The notes under the pieces: model-generated
What the model saw: the letters and a program-made list of their open reading frames with translations, nothing else
What the model was told of the DNA's origin: nothing
Database searches by the model: none
Made by a program: the position numbers and the translations under genes
From: Lentinula raphanica
Taxonomy: Eukaryota; Basidiomycota; Agaricomycetes; Agaricales; Omphalotaceae
Length of the DNA: 64,000 bases
Assembly: GCA_027919835.1 (NCBI GenBank)
Contig: JANVFP010000022.1
Location: 124,001-188,000 of the forward strand
Direction: 5' to 3'
Shown: positions 34,817 through 46,891 of the stretch, piece by piece
How the letters are laid out: each line of letters begins with the position of its first letter
Numbering within the stretch: position 1 is the stretch's first letter

Positions 34817-36704
34817 ATGTCAGATGTTTCTGTAGGCTCTCAAATTTTTGACTTGGTATTCCATCCTTCACATGCGACTGTATACACCGGCCTTCTTTCT
34901 GGTAAAGTCAAGGCTTTTGCATATGACCAAAATGGACGAAGCAAGGAAGTGTTTTCGGTGAAAGTTTCTCAAAAATCTTGCCGCGGAATTGCAATCAACG
35001 ACGATGGAGGGAGATTGTACACCGTAGGGAAAGGAAAAGGACTACAGTACGCTGAGTTTGCTCTGGGACAAAATGTACTTCTGAACCACCTTACAACTTG
35101 CTAGCACAATTGACACGCTAACAGGAAAACTGGTCGAAAGTCGAGCCAAAGCACATGAGTGAGACACCTCCCGTCCTGTGTGATTCAAAAAGTCCAATGC
35201 TTTGACCGGAAGGACTGCTATCAACCGCGTGAAGAGTGTCGCGTCGTGGCTGCTTAGCACTGGCGACGATGAGGGAGTTGTGAAGGTTCGTCCAAACCTC
35301 GAATCCACGGCTCGTTTCAAAATCGATGTTGTTCTAGCTTTGGGACCCAAGAAAAAAAGAGTCTGTGCGAAAATACACACACCATTTTGATTATATCACA
35401 GATTTCTTGTGGCTCGATGACAAAAAACATCTCGTTACTACTAGGTACGATTATCATCTTGCTCCAGTTCTTGCCTAAAGTGTTATTTAGTGGTGACGGA
35501 ACACTCTCAGTGGTAGACGTTAGGGCGAAAACTTCGGAGCCTTTTGCTCAGTCCGAGGATCAAGAGGACGAGTTACTCTCCATTGTACCCATTAAAAGGT
35601 AAGCGTATCTTTGAATTTCTGTTTGAATTTTCTGGGCGCCGTCTCCTCATCAAATCAAATCATTCTCTCGGTTTTTTTGCGCCCATCCGCCGCAACATTG
35701 TTTTCTGGGCATGAAAGATATTGTCCCGGTTCTGAGTAGATCGACGGCAGTCTACTGTCGGACTCTTACTTCTCCGGATCCTCTACTCTATGCCCCTTCT
35801 TCATCAATTTACCCTGCTAGTTTGTATTCTCATGTCTCATGTCTTCAAATGGATTAGTGCCTCCAAGGTGGTTGTCGGAACCCAGCTGGGTATTCTATCA
35901 GTCTTCAACAGGAGCAGCGGTTGGGGAGATTGTGTAGATCGCATACCGGGGTGAGTATCTTCATTACTACTTCATTTCTGCCTCTGAATATCTTTGATTT
36001 AACGCAGTCATCCGCATTCCGTGGACGCCCTCTGTGCTCTGCCTGCGTCTCTTCCGAACGTAGATCACACGAGTACTATTTTGACGGGCTCCTCAGATGG
36101 TTTCGTAAGAGCGGTAGGGGTCTTCCCTACAAAATTGCAAGGGGTCGTTGCCGATCATGGAGAATGGCCGGTAGAACGAATCGCGGTTGGTGAAGCTTTG
36201 GACCATCTGACGTTGGAAGATAGCGAAGAGGATGCTGTGTCGGGGCCTTCGGGCAAGTCTAAGAATAGCCCACGGCCCCGTCGAAACGACGACGTAGATG
36301 CTGACAACGACGAAAGTGGAAGTGATGACTCGTCTCAAACAGGACGTTATTGGGTCGGTAGTGCTGGTCACGATGAGCTTTTGAAGCTCACGAATCTGGA
36401 GCACTTTTTCAATGTGCAAATTAAAGGGGAGGCGCAGGACGAGCCACAGGATGACGACGACGATGGTCAAGACAGCTCTACGGATGACGAGGGGGCAGGA
36501 AAACTTGCTGACCCTGAGATTCCTGGAACCTCGAACGACTTGGAGACAGCATCTCCACAACAACCTGACAGCGACTCTGAAGCCGAGCCGGAACTTACCA
36601 GTCGCAAGAAGAGGAAAAAGAAAGAGAAAGATCCTCTTACGGTCAAAAGGAAAAAAGGGAGAAACGAAGTAGAGGTTGAAGGGGCATTTTTTGCTGAGCT
36701 TTGA
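34817..36704 (+). CDS. JIP5: JIP5 (WDR55-like) WD40 repeat protein
   Basis: Conserved nucleolar WD40 protein linked in yeast to 60S ribosome biogenesis. It starts MSDVSVGSQIFDLVFHPSHA, with the family-typical VYTGLLSGKVKAF. WD-type blades follow: SCRGIAINDDGGRLYTVGKG, INRVKSVASWLLSTGDDEG, FLWLDDKKHLVTT joined by an intron to SGDGTLSVVDVR, VVVGTQLGILSVFNRSSGW and ILTGSSDGFVRAVGVFP. The C-terminus is an acidic stretch, then lysine-rich nuclear/nucleolar signals (RKKRKKKEKD, KRKKGRNE), ending FFAEL. About seven exons. One intron (about 35603-35857) is about 255 nt, far longer than its neighbours. The call rests on blade order and the family-specific start. Confidence 0.92.
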
Positions 36705-36901
36705 GAGTAGTTCGAAAATGCTCCGAGTCTGGTTAGAGCTAGTATACTACTAGTATATGCCTCATTCAGCCATGTTCTCCAAGTTCGACCGTTTCGTCTT
36801 ATGTAGTCTGCCGTTCATAGCGTAGTTGTACTGAATGATGTTGGAGCACAAAAACTGGAGGCTTCTGGAGCAAGGATCATAGAGAGGAGCTGGAGAGGAG
36901 T

Positions 36902-36927
36902 ACGCGCCACTACGCGCTTGCTACGCG
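36902..36927. promoter_or_regulatory. Three ACGCG motifs spaced 10 and 11 bp, upstream of the ALDH7-type gene
   Basis: ACGCG cores occur at 36902, 36912 and 36923, in the same orientation and on the same helix face. ACGCG is the core of the MluI cell-cycle box bound by MBF-type factors in yeasts. A CACGTG E-box lies at 36973-36978. Both sit within 185 bases of the ATG at 37084. Function here is inferred. Confidence 0.4.
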
Positions 36928-37083
36928 CCCCCGCGTGGTAGCCGGATTACATGACAAAGGTCGGGAACGCTGCACGTGACTTGGCCTTCTCGGATCTTCG
37001 ACTTGAACGTCAATGAACACTTCAATTGTCGGATACATCTTGGACTCCTACTACAACCAAGTGACCGATATATCTCTGTCACC

Positions 37084-39545
37084 ATGTTCATCGCCAAACG
37101 AGCTGCTCAATTAACCTTCTCTCCGCATTCAAAGCGCGGCTTGTCGTCTCGAGCTTCCGGTGTACTCTCTGCTCTGAACATCCCGTTCAGCAAGGAAATC
37201 AACGGCGTATATGATGGTCAATGGAAGGGTTCGGGTGAAGTTATTGAGTCGATATGTCCTACAACAGGAGAAACTTTAGCCCGTATCAACACTGTGCGTC
37301 GAAAACCCACGCTTGAATCATGATCATCTCGGTGAAACGCCAAACTTCAGGCTTCACCTGCGGATGTAGCAGAGGCATTGGCCAAGGCTCGCAAGGCTTA
37401 TCTTCAGTTCCGTGGTGCGTATATGCTGATCTTGTCAAATGCAAGCAGAACTTCAGTTATCGGTCCTTCAGATATTCCTGCGCCACGTAGAGGCGAGATA
37501 TTGAGGCAGATCAGGGAAGGACTTGCTAATAAGGTGCGAACCTCTCCCGTGGCTGATTGCGCGCTGTTAAAGTCCCACCGATCTAGCGGGAAGAGCTAGG
37601 TGCTCTGGTCACGTTGGAGATGGGCAAAATTAGGACAGAGGGTGTGGGCGAGGTTCAAGAATTCATTGATATTGTGGGCCGTTCTTCCTTCCTTCTCCTT
37701 AAACTCATCACAGAACTCAGAACTGTCGCTCCAGTGTGACTATGCTGTGGGATTGTCCAGGATGATGAACGGGAGAGTCGTTGCCTCGGAACGCCCGGGA
37801 CACTCTATCCTTGAGGGTAAGAGCATATCGACGCAGAGACATTCAAATCATGCTCATTAAATCGGCTCTAGTCCCTAATCCATTGGGTGTCGTCGCCGTA
37901 TTGTCTGCCTTTAATTTTCCTGTAGCGGTATATGGATGGTAAGCTTTCGTCTTCGACACAAAGTACGAGCCCTCAGTAAGTCACGTATGAACGACCAACA
38001 GGAATTTGGCCCTGTCTTTAGCTGCCGGTAATGCGACTGTTTGGAAGCCTTCGCCCACCACGCCACTAACATCCATTGCGGTCACTTCCATCGTCGCCGA
38101 GGTGCTGGAAAAGAACAATTTGCCCGGGGCCCTGGTCGGCCTAGTCACTGGCGGACAAGCTGTCGGCGAGACCCTTGTGGGTAGCAAGGAAGTGGAACTG
38201 GGTAAATACAATTTCTCATCGAGTCCCTCAAGAATTTACATATTCGTCATAACCCCAGTGTCGTTCACGGGCAGCGAGCGTGTTGGTCGTATCGTTGGCC
38301 AGGCTGTTGTGTCCAGGTTTGGCAAGTCGATCCTTGAACTAGGCGGAAACAATGGTGAGGAAAGGCATATTTCCTGTATTCATTTCGTTTGGAACTCAGC
38401 TGCGTGGTTTTAGCTTCGATTGTAATGCCAGACGCAGACCTCTCCTTGGCGGTACCCGGTGTTTTCTTCGGCGCTGTTGGTACTGCTGGTCAGCGATGCA
38501 CATCAACTCGTCGTCTGTTCTTGCACCGCGATATCGCCAACGAGTTCCTCGAGCGTCTTAAAAAGCTTTACGCTGCGATTAAACCTGGCGATCCACTGGA
38601 AGATGGTACTCTTCTAGGCCCATTGCATACTTCTAGCGCAGTCAAACTTCACAAAACTACCATCGATTATCTACGATCCATCGACGCTGAGATATTATTC
38701 GGGGGGAAGGATTACGATGTAACCCCATATGCCAATGGAAATTTCGTACAGCCCACTATCGCTGTCCCTAAGTCTGTCGATATGTCAGACCGCATTTGGA
38801 GCACCGAAACATTCGCACCAATTCTGAATGTGGCAATTTTCAATGAACTAGAGGAGGCTATTCGCTGGAACAATGCAGTACCACAGGTGTCTATTTGCCT
38901 TTCTACGCTTCCTTCCGTTCTCCCTGTTAACTCGATTTGTATCAGGGTCTTTCCAGCAGTCTCTGGACTCGTGACTTGCGAAACGTTGGAAAATGGACGG
39001 GTCCTAGTGGATCGGATGCTGGAATCGTCAATGTCAGTGCTATCACTCGTTATCTGTCCCATATCTATCTCACGGGTGGGGATTCTTGCTTGCTTTCCAC
39101 GGCAATACCCCATAGGTTAATGCAGGGACATCAGGTGCTGAGATTGGAGCTAGCTTGTGGGTGCCTGTGTTCTTTCGCGACGAGAAACAACCTGTACTGA
39201 CATCCCGCATCTAATGTGTCTCAGCGGCGGTAATAAGGTAAGTTATCACGGGATCTCAGCTGTAGCGGCTAGACTTGAGAAATTAACTCATTGTTATCCT
39301 CCCCTCCAGAGTACAGGATGGTACGTTTGGAAATTCTCCAGTAAGTTCTTCCTTCTGAACTTGCTCAACAGGGGTAGAGAATCTGGTGGCGATGCATGGA
39401 AACAATATGTGCGCTGGAGCGCCTGTACCAGTACGCTATCTGTGCCGTCCTCGAGATGTCATGTTTCTCACTGATCGCTCTGGTGACAGTCAATTTCTCC
39501 AATGAGGCTCCCCTCGCGCAAGGAGTCAACTTCAGTCTCGACTAA
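37084..39545 (+). CDS. ALDH7-type aldehyde dehydrogenase (alpha-aminoadipic semialdehyde dehydrogenase-like)
   Basis: NAD(P)-dependent aldehyde dehydrogenase of the antiquitin family, which oxidises alpha-aminoadipic semialdehyde in lysine/pipecolate catabolism in other eukaryotes. A basic N-terminus (MFIAKRAAQLTFSPHSKRGL) looks like a mitochondrial targeting sequence. In order: EINGVYDGQWKGSGEVI; VTLEMGKIRTEGVGEVQEF; VPNPLGVVAVLSAFNFPVAV; NATVWKPSPTTPLT; VSFTGSERVGR; catalytic Glu in ILELGGNN; and catalytic Cys in GTAGQRCTSTRR. The C-terminal STG micro-exon leads to GRESGGDAWKQYVRW and ends VNFSNEAPLAQGVNF. All active-site motifs are intact. There are about twelve short introns, one exon (near 39310-39320) being only about 10 nt. 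The ALDH7 class is firm; the substrate is inferred from family. Confidence 0.92.
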
Positions 39546-40157
39546 ACGGCGGTTTGTTCGCTCGTATGCTTTACGACAAGATTATGTACAAATTAGAATC
39601 AATGCTAGCCGTTGGCTAAACCCAGTATGTAGCAAAAACGACGTGCTCATGATATGCGAAGTTCGGTACGATCTGAAGCGCAAAATGAAGGAGAGTCTAT
39701 GTCATAAATGTTAAGGGTGACTTGGTCGTGGAGGTGTACAGTTCTCCGTATGTTTTCTTCTTCTGATGTACTTGATCCGACATAAAGTAGCAAAACGAAA
39801 TCAGCAGCATGGGATACTTCCGTGTCCATCAATGAACATGAGCAACCACGCTGAAAAAGGCGACAATTGTGGGACAGATCTGAATATTTTTTTAGTAAAA
39901 ATTTACTTGTTGGGGCTTGGATTGGAAAGGTATCCAAGGCCAAATGCAGCCATGAGCGATTGATAAATAAATCCCATCATTTGAAGCAGTGCCTTGCAAT
40001 CACAATTGAATCCGACCTTATAAGCCAAGGTGCCGACATTTTCTTTCAAAATATTCTCGCTAATTTTTTCTCCCGTCTTTTTTAAGCCGGTCAAGTGTTG
40101 GTTTCTCGAGTTCCTTGCATCCACTACCACCATTCCATCTTCTCCATCTTTCATATC
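39546..40157. other. Intergenic region
   Basis: About 600 bases with no supported gene. It is the 3' flank of the ALDH7-type gene and the promoter of the gene at 40158. AT-rich tracts lie at 39890-39900. Confidence 0.5.
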
Positions 40158-41807
40158 ATGTCCCTCGCCGACGATCTACCATGGCCCGAGCTGGGCAACG
40201 TTTCTCGAGGGGCTACTCGGGGAAATCAAGGCCAGAAGGGTGTCCTAGGACCTCCTGACCGTGACGGACGGTGTACTCTCCAATTGCGCGTCCAACCGGG
40301 TGTCCTAGCCGTCCGCTTGAATCGCCAGGCTAGTGATTGGTACAGGACTCTGGATAACGAAGTTAATCGCGCCCTCAAACTCACAAAAACCTATTGGAGA
40401 AAAGCTAGAAGACGACAGGACTACGACTCGCGTGCTGATCAGGATCATATGGAGTTGCACGAGTGGTTGCAACAGTTGAAGGATAAAACAATGTCACATT
40501 TAGAATTACTTATGCAAAAAGGCGATATACAGGGCCCGCCATACACCATGCCCGACGACATCGAACTCACGTTTTTACGCAAGTTTATCGAACGTCAGGC
40601 AGCAGGAATTCCTCATAATCCACGTTTACGCAACGGTGCCGACCCAGGCTATATTATTCGCGATCATTCAGTAGATTCAGGATCTCCTGATCCTCCAGAA
40701 AATTATCTAGACCAGCGGAATCGAGGTGTCGGTGAGCATGGGTGTTTTTCTCATTAGTGTTTGATCCGGAACTCATTTCACCGACAGACACAGCAGAGAC
40801 GGGAAACAATCATATGTCCTTGAGTACCAGCAGACCCTCCGATTCGCCAACCTTACGAAACCCCGAATCTCTAACTCAGGAAGCTACTACGTCCAGTAAG
40901 CTTCAAAAAACTTGCTTCTGTCGCCCGTTCCTGATTCCCATCATAGAACAAGCGCTGCAGATGTCCCGTGCAGCACTTGCTCGAGCCCAAAAAGATACCC
41001 AAGATGCCTTCCTACGATATACCGCCTGTCTTGACGCAGAGCGCCAAGCACGACAATCAGTGGCCGCGGCAGAAAAACGTCGGGATGATGTTAGTACGTC
41101 GATCCGAAGCGACTGATTCGTTTTTACGGTTTCTGAGCATCTTCACAGTGGCTGCCCTTTTGTCGATGAACACAGCGGGTCTGTATGATGACTTGGTGTA
41201 CCTTCGCGCAGATCCTCATGAACTACTTGCACAGAACAACGATCAAGACAATCTTCTGTATCATTAGAAGAAGCACAAGCTGCTCATGCGCTAACTCGGT
41301 ATCATAACGAGGTCGGCACATTTGTTTCATACCTGTGTGTCATGTACTGATGCTTGATCCAGGCTCAGGACTTCAAAAACAGGTCTAATACGAAGTTGGA
41401 ATGGGGTGATGCCGAAGCGCAAGGTATATATGCAACTGAGCCCATGGCTCACCTCGAAGTAAGTGAAACTACGTCTCTTGAGGCTGGATCTCCTCTAATC
41501 TTGTTGTGCTGTCCTCCAGAATCATGGACGCATTGTCCGGAAACATTCACGGACTTGGGAAAATGGCGGACAGTTACCAGGTATGTCGTCCTTGACATTC
41601 GTCGACATCATCTTATCATCCAACTTTGACCTAGACCCACAGTACGGCGAGGTGCTGGGACCCGGCCAATTGCGATCACCATCGCTCAACTCCGACTTCC
41701 AGGATCTCAGTGGCTTACCACCGCGAAAGCGCATGCACCATATGATACCCGGATACGATGTGATGAGCAACCCTCTCCAGGCGCAAAATATGACGTTACA
41801 GCCATGA
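40158..41807 (+). CDS. Hypothetical protein, helical, no recognised domain
   Basis: Starts MSLADDLPWPELGNVSRG after an AT-rich upstream region. The first exon (about 40158-40731) ends at a GTGAGC donor and joins DTAETGNNHM near 40787. The middle part is predicted helical and charged (SHLELLMQKGD, LTFLRKFIERQAAG; then MSRAALARAQKDTQDAFLRY and AERQARQSVAAAEKRRDD). A later exon reads SLEEAQAAHALTRYHNE. The frame can be followed through about six short introns to NSDFQDLSGLPPRKRMHH and a stop at 41807. Long Ala/Arg/Gln-rich helices suggest a coiled coil. I recognise no family. The C-terminal exon borders are tentative. Confidence 0.55.
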
Positions 41808-42938
41808 AATCCTTTACCTCTCATGCATTTTTTGACGACCTATTTACACACAACATGCTTTAGCATTCATGATATTTATCCTCTGTATATTTGATCTGCA
41901 TATAACGCGTGCTTAATTCGCTCTCCTTGTATACTAACGATTGCTTCGTACGTATATGTACCTTCCTCCCCTCCTCCATCTTTATGCTGCAACTTGCAAG
42001 TTCGATTTGTAGAGTTGAAACGATTATTACTTCCAGATCTTCCTACGATCCCCTACATCATTCACATGAAACCCTATATAGTTGCATTACTATTCAGTTA
42101 TTTATCAGGTCGAAATCATCCACATCTGTTCAACTCGTTGATGCCTATATGAGGTTAAGAGTTCCTCATTTCCCGGACTATGTTGCGGTTGAAACCTGTT
42201 GCAACCTGTCGCAACTGGAAGCAGGTTGAGGCTTTGGAAATTGACGCAGTCGGTTGGACCCGAGACGAAACGACAACCGCGGGATGAAGCTTTCGTGTGG
42301 AGAAACCTAGAAAGGCAGGAGAATAAGACTTTACTGGGTCTGATGCATGATGCATGATGGGGGAAAAGATTATCGGCCTCTATTGAAGCAAGTTGAGCAA
42401 GACGGTCCGAAGCGCAGAATATGAAATAAGCGCTGGTTGATCTTTAAGCGCTCAAAGAGCTTCTTGATTTCAGTCCTTATTGATCAACACATACCAGGCC
42501 TAGAGGTATCACAGGTAACTCTGAAGGTATATCGATTATCGCCTTCATTTTCTAGTATTCCATTAGTGATTGGATAACCTATCTCGGTCTCAGTCTGGAA
42601 AGAATGTGACGTCGAAAAAAACAATGGCGGCACATCCCTTTCAAGATAATTGATGAACGGGGCAAAAAAAACATGGCCCAGTGGCCTTTGTACCAATATG
42701 GGAGGTCAGTTTGGCTTCCCTTTTGTTACGAAGAACCAACCAGGAAGCATGTCTAGTCACAATGGGGTCCTTTCTCCACATTGTCCACAATGTCCAAGCA
42801 GCTTCCTGCGATATATAAGTCGGGCGGTTTCTCCCTCTGGGATACAACCGTCTTCGAGCTTCATCTCCTGCTTCAAGGACAAATTCGAACACCTTTTAAT
42901 TTCCCGGCGAGACTTTCCAAATCAATTCCCCACAAGCC
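41808..42938. other. Intergenic region
   Basis: About 1.1 kb without a supported gene. It contains a short repeated string (tgatgcatgatgcatgatggg, about 42340-42360). The promoter of the CCCH gene is at its right end. Confidence 0.5.
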
Positions 42939-44113
42939 ATGGCTGACTTAGAATATACGAGCAGTAAGTATCGTTTCCTCCAGCATCTTCCTCTACCCTA
43001 CCCGCTCTTACGAAGGTTCTAGTGTCTACTCCTACCTGCTGGAACTATGTTCGAGGGCACTGTTCATACAAATTCTGCAAGTACTACCATCCCACCGATG
43101 TCTCTTTCCCGCCCTATCATCGTAACAGCCCCTTTGCGCCTTTGAAACCTCTGCCAATTTCGGCGAATGACACCTGGATGACTGAGGAAGACACCAGGAA
43201 CTGGAGGGAGAAATCTTCTCGCGCTACTACACCTACCTTGTATACTCCTGTGACCTGGAAAACGGCGCCTTGCAAACATTTCGTTCTTACCGGAAACTGT
43301 TCGGCGGGCGAAAGCTGTAAATTGTAAGTATTCTGTAATCCCCTGCGAAATAGCTACTCATATGACTCCATTGGATAGTATACATGATCTAGACCTTGTT
43401 CAGATTAACATGAACGCTCGTGGCAATGGTCACTCGCTTCAAGCATCTGATGTACCCAAAGCTTTGAATGCCCATTGCTGGGCTTTTGTGCAAGGCGGGT
43501 GTAAGAAGCCTTCAAACTGTCGGTATTTCCATCCGTCGAACCCTGAAGCTTGTAAGGACAAATATCTTCGTCTCATCACACTCATTCTCACTCTTTCTTC
43601 TCAGACAGGAAATACACACCGTGCCTACTTTGGCCCCGGTGTCCTTCTGGCGATCAGTGTTCCTTCAAACATCCGAAATCTCTGCACGAAGACCTGACAC
43701 CCGTTACGAGCACTCGAATGCCTGCCTTCGCGCCGGTTATGTCGTCCTTACTAGGAGGAGATGGAATATACAACCCCTCTCAGCGGTTCTATTTGCCCTC
43801 CCCGGCAAACACTCCCCCGTTCTCAAATGCTCGCTTAGGACCAGCTGATGGCGTCTGTGCTCCCGTGAAATACCGTCATCCTCATTTTTCCGATTCACAT
43901 TATGTCCATGGAGCACTTTCGAATTTTTCGGCGTATGGCGGTGCTGACGTTGCAGCCGTTTCGCATCCTCAAACGACGAGGTTGCCCTTGGGCGAAATTC
44001 ATCCGAAACAAACACCCGGGCCTGACTCGTTTCGACGTGGACATGCTCGTCGTATCAGCGTTCCGGTTCTACGTCCCGATAATCAGGCCAAAGTCGCAGC
44101 TATATTGTACTAG
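42939..44113 (+). CDS. CCCH-type zinc finger protein with four fingers
   Basis: A likely RNA-binding protein. The first exon is tiny (42939-42963, MADLEYTS) and the next codon is split by the intron. Four CCCH fingers follow: CWNYVRGHCSYKFCKYYH (x7-x4-x3), CKHFVLTGNCSAGESC completed by K-F-I-H across an intron (x8-x5-x3), CWAFVQGGCKKPSNCRYFH (x7-x5-x3) and CLLWPRCPSGDQCSFKH (x5-x5-x3). The C-terminal ~130 residues are Pro/Ser/His-rich without a domain. CCCH proteins usually bind AU-rich or GU-rich mRNA or act in splicing and decay; which applies here cannot be told. Finger two being assembled only after splicing supports the intron at about 43323-43379. Confidence 0.87.
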
Positions 44114-45592
44114 TCGAATCGCTCTCGACACTCGCTCGGTGGTCACGGAATTTCACCGGATACTTTTCTCGTTATTCTAGACTTAGAGGGCATTATTTGA
44201 TCGTGTTTTACCACATTATCATAGATTATCATCTGCATCCACCCTCTTTGTCGGTCAATATCCTCCGCCTTCACCTGTTTTCTTCAAATTTGCTGCATAC
44301 CACATAGACAACGGAATAGAACTGGGATGTACTCTTAATCTACCTCTAATGAAGTACACATCCTTAGAACCGATGAAAGAGCGAAGAAGTGTATTAACAC
44401 AGAGTTTGTATTAGCACACCGGAATATTTATCGTTGAGACTGCAAGGCTTCTCTCACTTCAGTTCTCAGTTCTGTCATTGATAACGTTTCAGGGGATCGG
44501 CGATCATTGTAGGTATCTATGCGTCGCAGTTCAATAAGTAACGGGAACGGGAAGGAACTGAGCAACTCGAATAAGGATAACTTATGAATGTCATCCGTTT
44601 TCAATGTCTTCTTTGACTTCTTGATTTCATCAATTTGAAGGCTTCCCGCTACATTCACGCAACCGCGATACGCTCATGTTTTTGTATTGCATGGAAAGAC
44701 AACGTCTGGCAGCTTTGAGGTAGTGAGGAAAGATGGGTAAGGATCATTATTCACCGGTGGAACTTGGGATTATCAGCATGTTTTTTGGTACCAATTTACG
44801 GGAAGTACAAAGGTCTTGCACCATCGTGTACAATTGGAAGAGGCTAGAGGTGAGAACGAGGAAGGATCGATGATAATTTGTCCGGCTGGATCGTCCAATG
44901 AGAGTATCGCCAGATAACTTGCAGCTTACGGACAAACTCTCAAGATGGACGATGTGACGATGTTCTCTACTCACACCTACATAGCATGTAGCATGCCTAA
45001 AGAAACGGAGTGTGCAATTTCAATGTACTCACAACCCTGACATCTTCTCAACACACCAAAGCTTCACAAAACATCGTCATAGAGAAGCAGTACTAAGAAG
45101 TGAGAAGAACTTGGAAACTTCAATGACTGCCTTGAAGAGAGGGGTCAACGTTCGAAGGTCGTTCAAACACTTTGAGGAAGTTCTACGAAGAATTCCACAG
45201 TTTGAAAGATTTCTCACCATGATGTTTCGAGTCCGCTTAAACTCACGAGCTCGATTCCGTTCTATGGAGTCGCAAGCCGAAAGCCAAAAGCGGGATAGCG
45301 CACGGGAAGAGAGAAGGGTGTGAGGGCGAAGGGTGCCGGTGAAACCTTCAATGAGTTCAGTTCTCAATGCATTTTGATTACGTTCCCATCGTACCCTATA
45401 AGTCCCAATAAGTAGTTGTATAATGTAATTTCCGAGAATCGAGGAGCTGCTGTGGACTGCTGGGCCGTGATGATATGATTCGTTCCATTATCGGGCAGGT
45501 GGCAGCTGTGACCTGTCGGGCCCACAAAGGCCGCGTTCAGGACGACGACGGAAGGAAGGAAGGAACTACTAAAACAGACGCAAAAAATATCT
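44114..45592. other. Intergenic region with an unresolved minus-strand frame
   Basis: The minus-strand frame 44658-44428 looks protein-like (IDEIKKSKKTLKTDDIHKLS, then SFPFPLLIELRRID), as does 44974-44747. I could not join them through splice sites in a common frame and recognise no family. They may be exons of a real small gene or remnants. Confidence 0.3.
45582..45587 (-). terminator. RNA polymerase III terminator of tRNA-iMet
   Basis: On the minus strand a run of six T follows the tRNA 3' end after five bases. A T-run of four or more is the standard Pol III stop signal. Confidence 0.8.
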
Positions 45593-45664
45593 TAGCAGCA
45601 ACTTGTTTCGATCAAGTGACCTCGGGGTTATGGGCCCCGCGCGCTACCACTGCGCCATGCTGCT
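45593..45664 (-). tRNA. Initiator tRNA-Met (anticodon CAT)
   Basis: A 72-nt cloverleaf on the minus strand without intron. The acceptor stem AGCAGCA pairs perfectly with TGCTGCT, followed by discriminator A. The D-arm region reads TGGCGCAGTGGTAGCGC. The anticodon stem is GGGGC/... with CAT in the loop (GGGGCCCATAACCCC). The T-stem ACTTG/CAAGT encloses the loop ATCGAAA. A54 and A60 in the T-loop and the GC-rich anticodon stem are hallmarks of the eukaryotic initiator rather than the elongator tRNA-Met. It starts cytosolic translation. No other tRNA is nearby. Confidence 0.95.
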
Positions 45665-46169
45665 TTTATTAAAAGTTGGGATTGTGCCATTCTATGACGA
45701 CTCTTGAACACGTATACTTTATACGGATGGCATTCCTGCGTTTTTACTGATTGCCATTTCCAAAATTTTGAATGCCAGAGGACTCGGAGTTCACGTTCTA
45801 GGAGGTCCCATAGCTCCCAAGAACAGGCGGGCCAGAGCCCAGAGGGCCTCAACTTCGGTCACCGGTGTCACTAACGTTGAATTTCGATGATGAGTGAAGA
45901 GCAGCGCTTTTTGACAATGAATCTGCTGGTACTTTCAATTATCAATAGTATCGTCCACAAGTGCCAGTGAAAGTCATGCCATCTATGATCTGATGGCCAA
46001 TTTTTATCTTAATAGTACCTCGACTCGTTAGTGTCTGCCACTGTCAAGAGGTATAAGATTCTGCCTTTGGGACTCGGGAGACTGAAGTTTCATACAATCA
46101 TCAAGTATAGTATTGAATGATCTTGGTACAACTGATACTATGTACCGTATCGAATTCTGCTGGCACCTA
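45665..46169. other. Intergenic region
   Basis: No gene seen. It is the upstream flank of the tRNA and the 3' flank of the first secreted-protein gene. Confidence 0.5.
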
Positions 46170-46891
46170 TTATGATGCTATGAAGCAAGGCTCCAGGCCT
46201 TGCTTCTCGTCGCCTCTAATAGTCAACCAAAGAAGCTTATTGCTAAGAGGGAAAGGTAAGCTTCTGTCAAAGTCGAAAGCAATGATTGGGCATACATGTT
46301 TAGTGCTTGTGCCATATTTCTGAGTCACGGTGAACCAGTCGTCCTCATCACCCACAGTACTGCTTGGCTTCCCAGCCTCCAAATTCGGACTGGAAGAGGA
46401 TGAGTTAAACGTGCCAACCTAGACGGAGAATTGATAAAAGAAACCTACCTGGAGACGCTAGGTTTCTGGAAACCGGCCGCTGAGTCAGTGGAGACTTGTG
46501 CAGCGGCTGCCAACTCTGTATCTGGAGTAGCTAGTTGCGATACAGTGTTTGATGCCTGATGATGGCCAAAACCATTCCCGCTGAGTCGCCTAGATTAGGG
46601 TTGATGAGTGCATTTCAGTATGTCTCCAAAATATTCGTTACATACGGCGATGATGTAGAACTCAGTGATTCATCTCCGATGGCAGCAGCTTCAGTAGATC
46701 CGCTATGCCATCAGGGATCAGTCAATGACTGCTGAATGAGTTACAGTAAATTAAGACGCTCACGAAGCTAGGGGGGCAGTTGCAGTCGAAGTGCCAGTGA
46801 ACGTGAGCCCTGTTGGGAGTGCCACTGTCGCTTGCAAGAAGGCCATTGCAATAGCGGCAACAGCGAGTTTCGAAACAAAAGTAGGCTTCAT
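46170..46891 (-). CDS. Small secreted protein A (181 aa), member of a tandem family
   Basis: Four exons (46891-46764, 46702-46646, 46589-46449, 46389-46170) sum to 546 nt and close in frame at 181 residues. The N-terminus MKPTFVSKLAVAAIAMAFLQ is a signal peptide with likely cleavage after VAL or shortly beyond. The mature part is Ser/Thr/Ala-rich, then acidic (TVGDEDDWFTVTQKYGTS), and ends GLEPCFIAS. It has two cysteines and no recognised domain. The signal peptide, first-exon phase, promoter sequence and last ~40 bases closely match the gene at 47948-48655. The signal peptide also resembles that of the gene at 51005-51622. It could be a secreted wall, interaction or effector-like protein; nothing in the sequence decides which. 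Confidence 0.7.

Noticed and set aside
44428..44974. Possible small minus-strand gene
   Set aside because: Frames cannot be joined with consistent splice phases and an in-frame stop precedes the better exon. Kept only as a note in the intergenic entry.
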